Numbered from the stretch's first letter, positions 19,200-29,869 are shown. The stretch is 64,000 nucleotides of DNA from Mangrovicella endophytica (GCF_002893625.1 NZ_PKMZ01000001.1:620001-684000), one strand, 5' to 3'. Translations and numbers: made by a program. The notes: generated by a model from the sequence alone, not told the origin.

Positions 19200-20023
19200 A
19201 GCCCGCGCCCTTCGACTTTCTGCGCGCCGAGACGCTGCCCGAAGCGCTGGATTCGCTGGCCGAAGCGGGCGACGAGGGCCGCGTCATCGCCGGCGGGCAG
19301 TCCTTCGTGCCGATGCTGGCCATGCGCCTCGCCCGCCCGGCCGTGCTGGTCGACATCATGGGCATAGCCGAGCTGCGTGGCCTCGACCGTGGGCGCGGTG
19401 CGCTGCGGGTCGGCGCCGGCGTCCGGCAGGCTGAGCTGGCAAGCTGGCCCGATCTTGCCGAGACGCTCCCGCTCGTTGCGGCCGCACTCCCCTATGTCGG
19501 GCACGTCCAGACCCGCTCGCGCGGCACGGTCTGCGGCTCGCTCGCGCATGCCGACCCGAGCGCCGAGCTGCCGCTCTGCCTGATTGCGCTCGGCGGCGAG
19601 GTTCATCTGCGCTCGCGGAAAGGGCGTCGGAGCATTTCTGCGCAGGACTTCTTCCTCGGCATGATGGCCACTGCCGTCGCGCCGGGCGAGATGATCGAGG
19701 CGGTGTCCTTTCCATTGAAGAAGAAGGGCGAGGGGTACGCCTTCCGCGAGATCGCGCGCCGGCACGGCGACTATGCCGTCGTCGCCTGTGCCGCCGTCGC
19801 CACGACGACGGGCGTGCGCCTCGCCGTCGGCGGCGTCGCGGACACCCCGCAGATGCGGCCGATGCCGCTGCCCGGCTCCGTCGATCTCGACGATGCGCTC
19901 AACGACTTCGCCTGGGCGCTGAACTCCCGCGAAGACCTTCACGCCACCGCCCGCTACCGCCGCGAACTGGTGCGCCAGCTCGGCCGCGCAACCATCGAGG
20001 AGGCCGTGCGATGCCGCGACTGA
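19196..20023 (+). CDS. hmfB: FAD-binding subunit of molybdenum hydroxylase, probable HmfB
   Basis: Medium subunit of 275 residues of the CoxM/CutM type, which carries electrons from the Fe-S subunit through FAD. The FAD-binding motif AGGQSFVPMLAMRLARPAVLVDI lies at about 32-54. A second pyrophosphate loop reads TRSRGTVCGSLAHADPSAELP (about 107-127). The C-terminal CO dehydrogenase flavoprotein domain follows (GYAFREIARRHGDYAVVACA). It overlaps hmfA by 4 nt and hmfC by 13 nt. Confidence 0.78.
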   Translation: MKPAPFDFLRAETLPEALDSLAEAGDEGRVIAGGQSFVPMLAMRLARPAVLVDIMGIAELRGLDRGRGALRVGAGVRQAELASWPDLAETLPLVAAALPYVGHVQTRSRGTVCGSLAHADPSAELPLCLIALGGEVHLRSRKGRRSISAQDFFLGMMATAVAPGEMIEAVSFPLKKKGEGYAFREIARRHGDYAVVACAAVATTTGVRLAVGGVADTPQMRPMPLPGSVDLDDALNDFAWALNSREDLHATARYRRELVRQLGRATIEEAVRCRD

Positions 20024-20512
20024 CCAGGGACCGGCGCCATGGCGTCCGCTTCTCGCTCAACGGCCACCCCGTCAGCGTCGAGGCGGAGGCCCGGTTGAGC
20101 CTGTCGGATCTTCTGCGCCACGTCGTCGGCGCGACGGGAACGCATGTCGGCTGCGAGCACGGCGTCTGCGGCGCCTGCACGGTGGAGATCGACGGTGCGC
20201 CGGCGCGCGCCTGTCTGGTGCTCGCCGGGCAGGTCGAAGGCATGAGCATCCGCACCGTCGAAGGGCTGGAGCCCGAGCCTGGGCGTCTGTCGGTGTTGCA
20301 GGAGGCCTTCCGCGCCCATCACGGGTTGCAGTGCGGCTTCTGTACGCCCGGCATCCTGATGACGCTCGACAGCCTGTTCCGCCGCCGTCCGGACGCCGGC
20401 GAGGACGAGATTCGCGACCATCTTTCGGGGCATCTGTGCCGCTGTACCGGCTACGCCCCGATCATGCGGGCAGCGCTGGCCGCCCGCGATGTCCTGATGC
20501 GGGAGGAACGCC

Positions 20513-20520
<8 letters not shown>
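20011..20520 (+). CDS. hmfC: 2Fe-2S subunit of molybdenum hydroxylase, probable HmfC
   Basis: Small subunit of 169 residues with two [2Fe-2S] clusters. The plant-ferredoxin-type site is CEHGVCGACTVEIDG plus a downstream Cys (RACLVLAG), and the helical C-terminal site is CGFCTPG plus CRCTGY. All eight cysteines expected in this family are present. It overlaps both neighbours, so the three subunits and the ligase are tightly coupled. Confidence 0.8.
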
Positions 20521-22060
<1,540 letters not shown>

Positions 22061-22086
22061 TCCATCTAGTTCCAGGGACCCATCCG

Positions 22087-22893
22087 ATGGCCGAAACCTA
22101 TCGCTTCGACGACAAGCGCCTCGCGAGCCTCGACGGCTTCCGTGTCACGATCGACGCGACCGCTGAGCGGGCCGACATCGTGCTCGACCGCCCGCCCTAC
22201 AACGTCGTGTCCATGGCGGCGCGCGACCAGCTCCGCGTGGTCTTCGAGGTGCTGGACGAGGACGCCCGCGTGCGCGTCATCGTCCTGTCCGGCGCCGGCG
22301 AGCACTTCTCGTCCGGTGGCGACATCAAGGGCTTCCTGGAAGCCGGCCCCGAACACGTCTCCAAGCTCGCCTGGAATGTCGCCGCGCCGGCGCGCTGCGA
22401 GAAGCCGGTGATCGCGATGAACCGCGGCTACACCTTCGGCGTCGGCTTCGAATTGTCGCTCGCCTGCGACTTCCGGCTTGCCTCCGAGACCACGCTTTAC
22501 GCGCTGCCGGAGCAGAAGCTGGGGCAGATCCCCGGCTCCGGCGGCTCGGCGCGCCTGCAGAAGATCGTCGGCGTGACCCGGACCAAGGACATCGTCATGC
22601 GCTCCAAGCGCATTTCGGGACGCCAGGCGCTCGACTGGGGCATCGCCACCGAATGCCATCCCGATGCCGAGCTGGAGGCGGCCGTCTCGGCGCTGGTCGA
22701 TGAGCTGCGAACCTTCTCGCCGCTTGCCCAGCGCACCGCCAAGAAGCTGCTCAACGACAGCGACGATGCGCTGCTCACCACAGCGATCGAGCTGGAAGGG
22801 CTGAACTACTCGCGCCTGCGCATGTCCGACGACTTCCGCGAGGGCGTCGAGGCCTTCCACGGCAAGCGCAAGCCGGTGTTCCGCGGCGTCTGA
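22087..22893 (+). CDS. hmfE: Crotonase-superfamily enzyme, probable HmfE (2-oxoglutaryl-CoA hydrolase)
   Basis: 268-residue enoyl-CoA hydratase/isomerase fold. The oxyanion-hole segment HFSSGGDIKGF is at 73-83. The two acidic positions of enoyl-CoA hydratases are both present: Glu122 in GVGFELSLACD and Glu142 in LPEQKLGQIPGSGGSARL. In the furoate pathway the corresponding enzyme converts the ring-opened intermediate to 2-oxoglutarate and CoA. A plain hydratase on another substrate is possible. It lies 26 bp after hmfD and is followed by a hairpin. Confidence 0.7.
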   Translation: MAETYRFDDKRLASLDGFRVTIDATAERADIVLDRPPYNVVSMAARDQLRVVFEVLDEDARVRVIVLSGAGEHFSSGGDIKGFLEAGPEHVSKLAWNVAAPARCEKPVIAMNRGYTFGVGFELSLACDFRLASETTLYALPEQKLGQIPGSGGSARLQKIVGVTRTKDIVMRSKRISGRQALDWGIATECHPDAELEAAVSALVDELRTFSPLAQRTAKKLLNDSDDALLTTAIELEGLNYSRLRMSDDFREGVEAFHGKRKPVFRGV

Positions 22894-22908
22894 ACGAGCA
22901 ACGCGCGG

Positions 22909-22929
22909 AGGCCGGCTTAGCGCCGGCCT
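22909..22929 (+). other. Stem-loop between hmfE and MFS gene
   Basis: An 8-bp perfect inverted repeat (AGGCCGGC / GCCGGCCT) around a 5-nt loop lies 15 nt after the hmfE stop. It is not followed by a T-run. It may partially terminate transcription, or mark the mRNA 3' end, before the transporter gene. Confidence 0.4.
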
Positions 22930-23050
22930 GACATGACGCATGGACGAACTTCAACCCGGCCGCCCGTTGGCCGGGCCGCCGAAGGCATGCCCGAACCCCC
23001 ATAACGCCGGCATCCAAGACCGGCGTCGAACCCTGCAAGGAGGATACACA

Positions 23051-24394
23051 GTGACGACGTTTGACCGATCCGATCCATCCGCATTGGCGCAACCGACGCG
23101 CCGCCAGACAATCACGGCGGCTTCGGCCTCCCTGTTCGGCTGGGGCCTCGACCTCTTCGACCTCTTCATCCTCCTGTATGTCGCGCCGGTGGTGGGACGC
23201 CTGTTCTTCCCGTCCGAGCAGCCGATGCTGTCGCTGGCCGGCGCCTATGCTTCCTTCGCCGTGACGCTTCTCGTGCGCCCGCTCGGCTCGGCCATCTTCG
23301 GATCCTATGCCGACCGCTTCGGGCGCAAGCGCGCGCTGATGGTGGCGGTGACCGGCGTCGGCATCTCCACCGCGATCTTCGGCCTGTTGCCCACCGTCGG
23401 CCAGATCGGCTGGCTGGCGACGGCGCTGTTCCTGTTCTTCCGCCTCGTGCAGGGCGTCTTCGTCGGCGGCGTCGTGGCGTCCTCGCATACGATCGGCACC
23501 GAAACCGTGCCGGAGCGCTGGCGCGGCTTCATGTCGGGCGCCGTCGGCGGCGGCGGTTCGGCGATCGGCGGCCTGCTGGCCTCGCTGGTCTTCTTTGTGG
23601 TCTCGCTGCTCTATCCGGGTGACGCTTTCGCCGAGACTGGGTGGCGCATGATGTTCTTCTCGGGCCTCCTGACCTCCGTCGTCGGGCTGATCATCTTCCG
23701 CAATCTGGAGGAGTCGCCGCTCTTCCAGCAGCTGCAGGCCAAGAAGGCGGCCCGCAGCGCGACCGCGCAGAAGGATGCCTCGCCGGTCAAGACGCTGTTC
23801 TCGCGCCCGCACCTCAACGGCTTCCTGCTGACGCTGCTGCTCTCCTTCGGCGGCGGTGCGGCCTACTACCTGACCTCCGGCTACCTACCGACCTTCTACA
23901 ACGTCGTGAACGGCGTGCCGGGATCGTCGGCCTCGATCATGCTGATCCTCGCCAATGTCGGTGCCGCGCTCGGCGCCTGCGGCGGCGGCGAGCTCAGCCA
24001 GCGCATCGGACGCAAGCCCGCTTTCATCATCATGGGCATCGCGCGTCTGATCGCCTTCCCGCTGTTCTTCCTCGCCATGGGAAGCGCGACCGATCACTGG
24101 ACGATCGCCTTCTACGGCTTCGCCCTGTCGTTCCTGGCCAATGCCAGCTACGGCCCGCTGCTGATCTTCCTGAACGAGCGCTTTCCGACCGCCATCCGCG
24201 CGACCGGCACGGGGCTATCCTGGAATGTCGGCTTCGCGCTCGGCGGCATCCTGCCGACCTTCGTCTCGATCGCGGCGGGCGGACCCGCCGGCATTCCGAT
24301 GACGCTGGCGATCTTTACCTCTGCGGTTACCGTGGTCTACCTGATCGGTGCGCTGCTGACACAGGAGACGCGCGGAAACCTGGAGCGGATGTAG
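23051..24394 (+). CDS. MFS aromatic-acid-type transporter, probable furoate importer
   Basis: Major facilitator of 447 residues with about 12 membrane helices. It has the aromatic acid:H+ symporter/sialate-type motifs: WGLDLFDLFILLYVAP in helix 1, the cytoplasmic loop GSYADRFGRKRAL between helices 2 and 3, and the second-half loop GELSQRIGRKPAF. The open frame extends 37 codons upstream, but GTG 23051 is preceded by an excellent AAGGAGGA at six nt, so that is taken as the start. It closes the presumed furoate operon and is followed by a clear terminator. Confidence 0.85.
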   Translation: MTTFDRSDPSALAQPTRRQTITAASASLFGWGLDLFDLFILLYVAPVVGRLFFPSEQPMLSLAGAYASFAVTLLVRPLGSAIFGSYADRFGRKRALMVAVTGVGISTAIFGLLPTVGQIGWLATALFLFFRLVQGVFVGGVVASSHTIGTETVPERWRGFMSGAVGGGGSAIGGLLASLVFFVVSLLYPGDAFAETGWRMMFFSGLLTSVVGLIIFRNLEESPLFQQLQAKKAARSATAQKDASPVKTLFSRPHLNGFLLTLLLSFGGGAAYYLTSGYLPTFYNVVNGVPGSSASIMLILANVGAALGACGGGELSQRIGRKPAFIIMGIARLIAFPLFFLAMGSATDHWTIAFYGFALSFLANASYGPLLIFLNERFPTAIRATGTGLSWNVGFALGGILPTFVSIAAGGPAGIPMTLAIFTSAVTVVYLIGALLTQETRGNLERM

Positions 24395-24440
24395 CTTCGG
24401 GGCTATCAGGGGGCGCGTCGTCCTCCCCGACGTTCCTCCC

Positions 24441-24472
24441 GTGCCGCCCGGCCCTCCGGGCGGCACATCTTT
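24441..24472 (+). terminator. Rho-independent terminator after the molybdenum hydroxylase operon
   Basis: A perfect 11-bp stem (GTGCCGCCCGG / CCGGGCGGCAC) with loop CCCT is followed by ATCTTT. It lies 46 bp after the transporter stop codon and 13 bp before the next start. Confidence 0.65.
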
Positions 24473-24484
24473 GCAAGCGGGATC

Positions 24485-25285
24485 ATGCAGGCCGACATGG
24501 AACCGAGCGAATTCCTTACCGTCGGCGGCGTGCGCCTGGAGATGCGTCGGATCGAAGGCTCCGGCACGCCGATCCTGCTCCTCCACGAGGCGCTCGGCTC
24601 GGTCTCGCTCTGGGGCAGCTACCCCGAACGTCTCGCGGCGGCCGTCGGTCGTCCCGTGGTCGCCTGGTCACGGCAGGGCTTTGGGCGATCCGACCCGCTG
24701 CCCGAACCGTCCGGGCCTGATTTCCTCGACCGGGCGGCAGACCAGACGCTCGCCCTTCTGGCAACGCTGGGGATCGACGAGGTCCATCTCTACGGACACA
24801 GCGATGGGACCGCGATCGCGCTTCTCGTCGCCGCCAGAGCACCCGCATGTGTCCGGAGCCTCGTCCTGGAAGCGCCGCATGTCAGCGCGGAGCCCGGTGC
24901 GCTCGACGCGATCCGGCAGATGCGCACCCGGTTCGAGACGGGCGACCTTCGGGAGCGGCTCGCGCGCCATCACAACGATCCTGATACGGTCTTCGAAAAC
25001 TGGGCGGGCATCTGGCTCGACCCGCGTTTCGCCGACTGGTCCATCGAGGATCAGCTCGTCCGCGTCCGCGCTCCCACGCTCCTGATCCATGGGCAGGACG
25101 ACAGCTACTTCAGCACCGACCAGCTGAGGCGCATTGATGCGATCATTCCGGCGACTGGCGTTCTGATCCTGCCGGACTGCGGCCACTCACCCTTCAGGGA
25201 GCAGGCCGAAGGCGTGGCAAAAGCGGCTGCACAGCATATCCTCGCCTCCGAGGCGGCAGCATCGGACGTGCCGCCGGACCTTTGA
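24485..25285 (+). CDS. Alpha/beta hydrolase
   Basis: A 266-residue cytoplasmic alpha/beta-hydrolase fold protein without signal peptide. The nucleophile elbow is YGHSDGT (Ser near 105). The likely acid is in LLIHGQDDSYF and the catalytic His in LPDCGHSPF near the C-terminus. An oxyanion-type segment LLLHEALGS is at about 32-40. It could be an esterase, lactonase or C-C hydrolase; the substrate is unknown. It starts just after a terminator and lies 16 bp upstream of lhgO, so these two may form their own unit. Confidence 0.75.
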   Translation: MQADMEPSEFLTVGGVRLEMRRIEGSGTPILLLHEALGSVSLWGSYPERLAAAVGRPVVAWSRQGFGRSDPLPEPSGPDFLDRAADQTLALLATLGIDEVHLYGHSDGTAIALLVAARAPACVRSLVLEAPHVSAEPGALDAIRQMRTRFETGDLRERLARHHNDPDTVFENWAGIWLDPRFADWSIEDQLVRVRAPTLLIHGQDDSYFSTDQLRRIDAIIPATGVLILPDCGHSPFREQAEGVAKAAAQHILASEAAASDVPPDL

Positions 25286-25301
25286 GCTGAGACAGGCGGG
25301 C

Positions 25302-26501
25302 ATGACGTCAACGCAGTATTGCATCATCGGCGGCGGAATCGTCGGCCTCGCCACCGCCCTGGAATTGACCGAGCGCGACTCCGGCGCGCGCATCGTCCTC
25401 ATGGAGAAGGAGGGCGACTATGGTCTGCACCAGACCGGCCACAACAGCGGCGTCATCCATGCCGGCATCTACTATCAGCCGGGCTCGCTGAAAGCGCGGC
25501 TTTGCCGCGAGGGGGCGGAGGCGACGAAGCGCTTCTGCACCGAGAGCGGCATTCCATTCGAGACCTGCGGCAAGCTGCTCGTGGCGACGAGCGCTACCGA
25601 GATGGAGCGCATGGAAGCGTTGGTAGGGCGGGCCGAGGCGAACGACATCGCCTTCGAGCGCATCTCGGCCGAACGCCTTCGCGACATCGAGCCGGCGATC
25701 TCCGGCCTCGGCGCGCTGCTGATCCGCGCCACGGGCATCGTCGACTATCGCCGCATCTGCCTGGCGATGGCCGAGCGGCTGCAGGCGCGCGGCGTCGTCC
25801 TGATGCGCAACACCCGGGCGAGCGCCATCCGCGAGGACGAGACCGGGGTGACGGTGACCACCGATGGCGGCGAGACGATCCGCGCGGCACGCCTCGTCGC
25901 CTGCGCCGGTCTCCAATCCGACAGGGTGGCGCGGCTCGCCGGCCTCGATGCAACCCATCAGATCGTGCCGTTCCGGGGCGAGTACTACACGCTGCCGCCG
26001 GAGAGGTCGGCGATCGTCAAGCACCTGATCTATCCCATCCCGGATCCGGACCTGCCGTTTCTCGGCATCCATCTGACGCGCACGATCAACGGCCGCGTCA
26101 CCGTCGGACCGAACGCAGTTCTCGGCTTTTCGCGAGAGGGCTATGCCAAGGGCAGCGTCAGCCCGGCTGATGTCGCGTCGATGGCCGGCTTCGGCGGCTT
26201 CTGGACGATGGCGCGGCGCAACATGCGCTCCGGTCTCAGTGAGTTCCGCAACTCGATCTCGCGGCGCCGCTACCTCGAAGAGTGCCGCAAATACTGTCCG
26301 AGCCTGACGCTGGACGACCTGCGCGAACCCGGTGCCGGCATCCGCGCACAGGCGATCCTGGCAGACGGCACGCTGGTGCACGACTTCCTGTTCCTCGACT
26401 CGCCGCGCATGCTGCATGTCTGCAATGCGCCGTCGCCCGCCGCGACATCCGCCATGCCCATCGCGCGCATGATCGTCGACAAGGTAGCCGCGGTGGCCTG
26501 A
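25302..26501 (+). CDS. lhgO: L-2-hydroxyglutarate oxidase
   Basis: FAD-dependent oxidoreductase of the DAO family, 399 residues, the usual length for LhgO. The dinucleotide motif is CIIGGGIVGLATALEL (6-21). It is followed by the family block GLHQTGHNSGVIHAGIYYQPGSLKARLCREGAE. Further LhgO features are PFRGEYYTL, YPIPDPDLPFLGIHLTRTINGRVTVGPNAVLGF and the C-terminal CNAPSPAATSAMPIA. It oxidises L-2-hydroxyglutarate to 2-oxoglutarate, feeding electrons to the quinone pool. The upstream neighbours are proposed to make 2-oxoglutarate from furoate, so the placement may be metabolic. Confidence 0.88.
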   Translation: MTSTQYCIIGGGIVGLATALELTERDSGARIVLMEKEGDYGLHQTGHNSGVIHAGIYYQPGSLKARLCREGAEATKRFCTESGIPFETCGKLLVATSATEMERMEALVGRAEANDIAFERISAERLRDIEPAISGLGALLIRATGIVDYRRICLAMAERLQARGVVLMRNTRASAIREDETGVTVTTDGGETIRAARLVACAGLQSDRVARLAGLDATHQIVPFRGEYYTLPPERSAIVKHLIYPIPDPDLPFLGIHLTRTINGRVTVGPNAVLGFSREGYAKGSVSPADVASMAGFGGFWTMARRNMRSGLSEFRNSISRRRYLEECRKYCPSLTLDDLREPGAGIRAQAILADGTLVHDFLFLDSPRMLHVCNAPSPAATSAMPIARMIVDKVAAVA

Positions 26502-26605
26502 GGACAGGCTGGTCTATTCGCGCTTCTAGGGGAGGCAATCCGATGATGGCCTCAACTGGTTCGGGCGGGGCTTGGTGAAGATCGAGGCGGCGCGCAGAAG
26601 AGCGC

Positions 26606-27532
26606 TCATCCCTGCAGAGACAGCTCCTCCGTCTCCGGTTCAGCCGTGTGCCTTCCCTCCGTCAACGCGTCCTCGATGAGGACGAGAAGGGCATCGGCGG
26701 CGCGGCTGCGATAGCGCTCCTTGTGCCTGAGGCCGTAGAAGGGCCGGGGCGGCAGCTCGAAGGGCAGCCTGTGCAGCGCGCCCGTCGCGATCGAGGCGGC
26801 CACGACCGACTCTGAGAGGGCAGCAACGCCAGCGCCGGCCTCCACGGCGGCGCGGACCGCTTCATTGGAGGGCAGCACCAGGCTCGTCTGCAATGCGGTG
26901 GCGTCGACGCCGAGCGCTTGCAGGGCCGCCTCCAGGGTCGAGCGGGTGCCGGATCCGGGCTCGCGCTGCACCCACGCGGCCCCACGAAGCCACGCAACGT
27001 CGATCGGCCCCGGCGCCGCATGGTCGCCCACCAGCAGCATCCGGTCCTCGTCGACCGGCCAGTGCGCCAGTGCCGGATCGTCGACGACGCCCTCGCAGAA
27101 GCCGAGCTCCGCTTCCCCGTCATGAACCGCCCGCGCCACCTCGCCGGTGTTGCCGATGGCAAGATCGACGGAGATCAGCGGGTGGCGAAGCCGGAAGGCA
27201 GCGAGATGGCGCGGCAGCCAGTAGCCCGCGACGGTCTGGCTGGCGACGACGCGCAGGCGGCCGCGGCTGAGACCGCCGATTTCGGCCAGCGCCTGCTCGG
27301 CGGTCGCCGCACGCGCCAGTACCCCCCGGGCCTCGTCCAGAAAGATACGGCCGGCTTCGGTCAGCTGGATGCCACGACCGACACGGTGGAACAGGCGAAC
27401 ATCGTGCCGTGCCTCCAGGGCGGCGATGCCCGCAGAGACGGCGGACTGCGTTAGGTTCAGGCTTCGCGCCGCCCGCGTCATATGCTCGTCCTGCGCCACG
27501 GCCACGAAGATGCGCAGCTGCTCCAGCGTCAT
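26606..27532 (-). CDS. LysR-family regulator (YeiE-like)
   Basis: 308-residue LysR-type activator. The N-terminal winged helix (LEQLRIFVAVAQDEHMTRAARSLNLTQSAVSAGIAALEARHDVRLFHRVGRG) is followed by a periplasmic-binding-like effector domain from about residue 88. It is divergent from a YeiH-family exporter, the arrangement seen for YeiE-YeiH pairs. It probably controls the neighbouring gene through the palindrome in the 146-bp gap. The effector is unknown; sulfur-containing anions are a guess from the YeiH annotation. Confidence 0.85.
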   Translation of the reverse strand: MTLEQLRIFVAVAQDEHMTRAARSLNLTQSAVSAGIAALEARHDVRLFHRVGRGIQLTEAGRIFLDEARGVLARAATAEQALAEIGGLSRGRLRVVASQTVAGYWLPRHLAAFRLRHPLISVDLAIGNTGEVARAVHDGEAELGFCEGVVDDPALAHWPVDEDRMLLVGDHAAPGPIDVAWLRGAAWVQREPGSGTRSTLEAALQALGVDATALQTSLVLPSNEAVRAAVEAGAGVAALSESVVAASIATGALHRLPFELPPRPFYGLRHKERYRSRAADALLVLIEDALTEGRHTAEPETEELSLQG

Positions 27533-27589
27533 CTACGCTCGCCCGACATTCGGTCCATTTTCTGCCCTCCCGGCTGATTCCGAATAAAA

Positions 27590-27608
27590 CAATCGCTGAA
27601 GCCGATTG
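27590..27608 (+). promoter_or_regulatory. Candidate LysR-type operator
   Basis: The dyad CAATCG-N7-CGATTG contains the T-N11-A signature (T 27593, A 27605) of LysR-type boxes and lies in the gap between the regulator and the yeiH-like gene. Confidence 0.45.
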
Positions 27609-27678
27609 GTTTGAGAAGAAAATTCCGTTGGATTGCTGAATGGGAGCAGCGCATCTCCTTCATCAGGAGGAGAATGCG

Positions 27679-28824
27679 ATGGCGAACGGCAAAGCGGGCA
27701 TGATCACGGCAGGACCGGCGCCCATGGTGCAGGCGGCGAGCTCGCAGTCTGCCTTCTATGGCCGCGTCACCGCGCTGCTGCCAGGTCTTGCCCTCTGCCT
27801 GGTCGTCGCCGCCGCTGCGCATGGTCTGGAATCGCTGGAACGCTTCATGTTCGGTCGTGCCTGGCTGGAGATGCTGGTGCTGGCCATCATCGTCGGGGCT
27901 CTCATCAGGACGCTGGCTGCGCCCAATCCGGCCTCGCTTCCCGGCATCAGCTGGACCGCGAAGATCCCGCTGGAGATTGCGGTCGTTCTTCTCGGCGCGG
28001 CCGTGAATGCACAGACTATCCGCAGCGCCGGGCCAGTACTCATCGTCAGCGTTCTTGCCATCGTGCCGATCGCCATCGCCGTCAGCTACATGATCGGGCG
28101 GCGGCTCGGCCTGCCGCAGCGCATGGCGCTGCTCGTCGCCTGCGGCAACGCCATCTGCGGTAACTCCGCCATCGCCGCCGTCGCGCCGGTGATCGGCGCC
28201 AGCGGGCGGGACGTCGGGGCTTCGATCGCCTTCACCGCCGTCTTCGGCGTCGTCATGGTTCTCGCGCTGCCGCTGCTCGGCATTGTCGCCGGGCTCGATG
28301 CGCTCGGCTACGGCGCGCTCGCCGGCCTCACCGTCTATGCGGTGCCGCAGGTCATCGCCGCGGCCGCGCCCTTCGGGCCTGCTGCGATCCAGTTCGGCAC
28401 GCTGGTGAAGCTTCTGCGCGTCCTGATGCTGGGGCCTGTCTGCCTGGTCCTGTCCTTGATCGCGCCGCGCCTGAAGGTGGAAGACGGGGAAGAGACCGAG
28501 GCGGCTCGGTCATCTGCAGACGCAAAGGGTCGGGCCACCCGCGGCGCCCGTCCGCCGCTGCACCGTCTCGTTCCCTGGTTCGTCCTCGGCTTCATCGCAC
28601 TGGCGGCCCTGCGCTCGCTCGGCGCGTTGCCGGAGGATCTGGTCGCTCCCCTCGGCAGTATCGCGACCTTCCTCACGATCCTGTCGATGGCGGCGCTCGG
28701 GCTCCAGACGGACCTCTCCAGCCTGCGGCGTGCCGGTGGACGCGTCAGCGCTGCCGCGGTCCTCTCGCTTCTTGCGCTGACGGCGCTTGCCCTCGCGATT
28801 GTGCTCGGGCTCCATATCGCCTGA
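27679..28824 (+). CDS. yeiH: YeiH-family (UPF0324) putative anion exporter
   Basis: 381-residue inner-membrane protein with about 10-11 predicted helices. It shows family features such as LLGAAVNAQTIRSAGP, the conserved GNAICGNSAIAAVAPVIGA and YAVPQVIAAAAPFGPAAIQFGTLVKLLRVLML. Family members are annotated as putative sulfate or sulfonate exporters, though direct evidence is thin. ATG 27679 is preceded by AGGAGGAG; an in-frame ATG at 27640 lacks such a site. A cytoplasmic loop at about residues 270-295 is charged and variable. Confidence 0.85.
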   Translation: MANGKAGMITAGPAPMVQAASSQSAFYGRVTALLPGLALCLVVAAAAHGLESLERFMFGRAWLEMLVLAIIVGALIRTLAAPNPASLPGISWTAKIPLEIAVVLLGAAVNAQTIRSAGPVLIVSVLAIVPIAIAVSYMIGRRLGLPQRMALLVACGNAICGNSAIAAVAPVIGASGRDVGASIAFTAVFGVVMVLALPLLGIVAGLDALGYGALAGLTVYAVPQVIAAAAPFGPAAIQFGTLVKLLRVLMLGPVCLVLSLIAPRLKVEDGEETEAARSSADAKGRATRGARPPLHRLVPWFVLGFIALAALRSLGALPEDLVAPLGSIATFLTILSMAALGLQTDLSSLRRAGGRVSAAAVLSLLALTALALAIVLGLHIA

Positions 28825-28831
28825 TCCCGCC

Positions 28832-28861
28832 GGTCCACCGTTCTCATTGAGGCGGTGGACC
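28832..28861 (+). terminator. Stem-loop after yeiH
   Basis: A 9-bp perfect stem (GGTCCACCG / CGGTGGACC) with a 12-nt loop starts 8 bp after the yeiH stop. There is no clear T-run, so it may be an inefficient terminator or processing site. Confidence 0.45.
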
Positions 28862-28969
28862 CCGAACGACCTGGGATATCGGCTCGAAGCGAACGCTTAT
28901 CCCCGTCTCTCACCCGTTCAGTTGATGTCTCCTGCAGCCTCATCGTTGTTCAGGTCACGCATCTTCCAA

Positions 28970-28990
28970 TAGTTGCCGCAAAAGCAACTA
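28970..28990. promoter_or_regulatory. Palindromic operator O1 of the TrmB-type regulon
   Basis: TAGTTGC-N7-GCAACTA, a perfect 7-bp dyad, centred 53 bp upstream of the CitE-type lyase start. An identical half-site pair is found at 39154 and two close variants at 29943 and 37492. This stretch is AT-richer than its surroundings and likely overlaps the promoter. Confidence 0.75.
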
Positions 28991-29032
28991 CTCTATATGC
29001 AGGGGTGATCGCGAGTCCGGACGGAGGCATCG

Positions 29033-29869
29033 ATGACGAACCTGCAGCAGCCGCGGCGCAGCGCGCTCTACATGCCCGCGTCGAACGAGCGGGCTATCGC
29101 CAAGTCCCGCAGCCTCGACTGCGACGTCGTCATCCTGGACTTGGAGGATGCGGTTGCACCCGATGCCAAGGCTGGCGCGCGCGCCAATGCTGTGCAGGCC
29201 GTCGCAGAAGGCGGTTTTGGATCGCGCGAAGTGGTGGTGCGCGTCAACGCAGCGGATACCCCTTACTGGGCCGAGGATGTCGCCGCGCTGGCGGGATCGA
29301 GCGGAGCGGTCCTCATCCCGAAGGTCGGACATCCGGACCAGATCGCGGCGGCGGCCGCTGTCCTGCCGGGCCGGCCCATCTGGGCGATGATCGAGACCTG
29401 TGAGGGGGTCCTGAACCTCTCCGCGATCGCGGCCTCGGCGAAGACGCTGCCGCTCGCTGTCCTGGTGATCGGCGCCAATGACCTCGCCAAGGAGATGGGC
29501 TGCCGGCTCGGCGCCTCGCGCCGGCCGCTTTGGGGCGCGCTCGGCACGGCGGTCATTGCGGCCCGTGCGCATGGGCTAGGCATCCTCGATGCGGTCTATA
29601 ACGACATCGCCGACGAGGCCGGCTTCGAGGCCGAGTGCCGGGAAGGGGCCGACTTCGGCTTCGACGGCAAGACGCTGATCCATCCCAAGCAGATCGAGAT
29701 CTGCAACCGCGCCTTCTCGCCGTCGCCAGACGAGATCGCCTGGGCGCGCCTGGTCGTCGAGACATTCGATCGCCCTGAAAACGCGTCCGTCAACGCGCTG
29801 CGGATCGAAGGCCGAATGGTGGAACGCCTCCACCTGGAGCCGGCCAAGCGCGCTCTTTCAAGAGCTTGA
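29033..29869 (+). CDS. HpcH/HpaI-CitE family acyl-CoA lyase (malyl/citramalyl-CoA lyase type)
   Basis: 278-residue TIM-barrel lyase of the CitE branch that cleaves 3-hydroxyacyl-CoA diacid thioesters such as citramalyl-, malyl- or citryl-CoA. Visible motifs are RSALYMPASNERAIAKS, the metal-binding VILDLEDAVAPDAK (Glu38-Asp39), VVVRVNA, IETCEGV (Glu121), GANDLAKEMG (Asp150) and GFDGKTLIHPKQI. All the residues expected for activity appear present. It has its own operator (O1) and promoter and lies 122 bp before the next unit. With the hydratase at 37539 it could cleave a citramalyl-CoA-like product to pyruvate and an acyl-CoA. Confidence 0.85.
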   Translation: MTNLQQPRRSALYMPASNERAIAKSRSLDCDVVILDLEDAVAPDAKAGARANAVQAVAEGGFGSREVVVRVNAADTPYWAEDVAALAGSSGAVLIPKVGHPDQIAAAAAVLPGRPIWAMIETCEGVLNLSAIAASAKTLPLAVLVIGANDLAKEMGCRLGASRRPLWGALGTAVIAARAHGLGILDAVYNDIADEAGFEAECREGADFGFDGKTLIHPKQIEICNRAFSPSPDEIAWARLVVETFDRPENASVNALRIEGRMVERLHLEPAKRALSRA

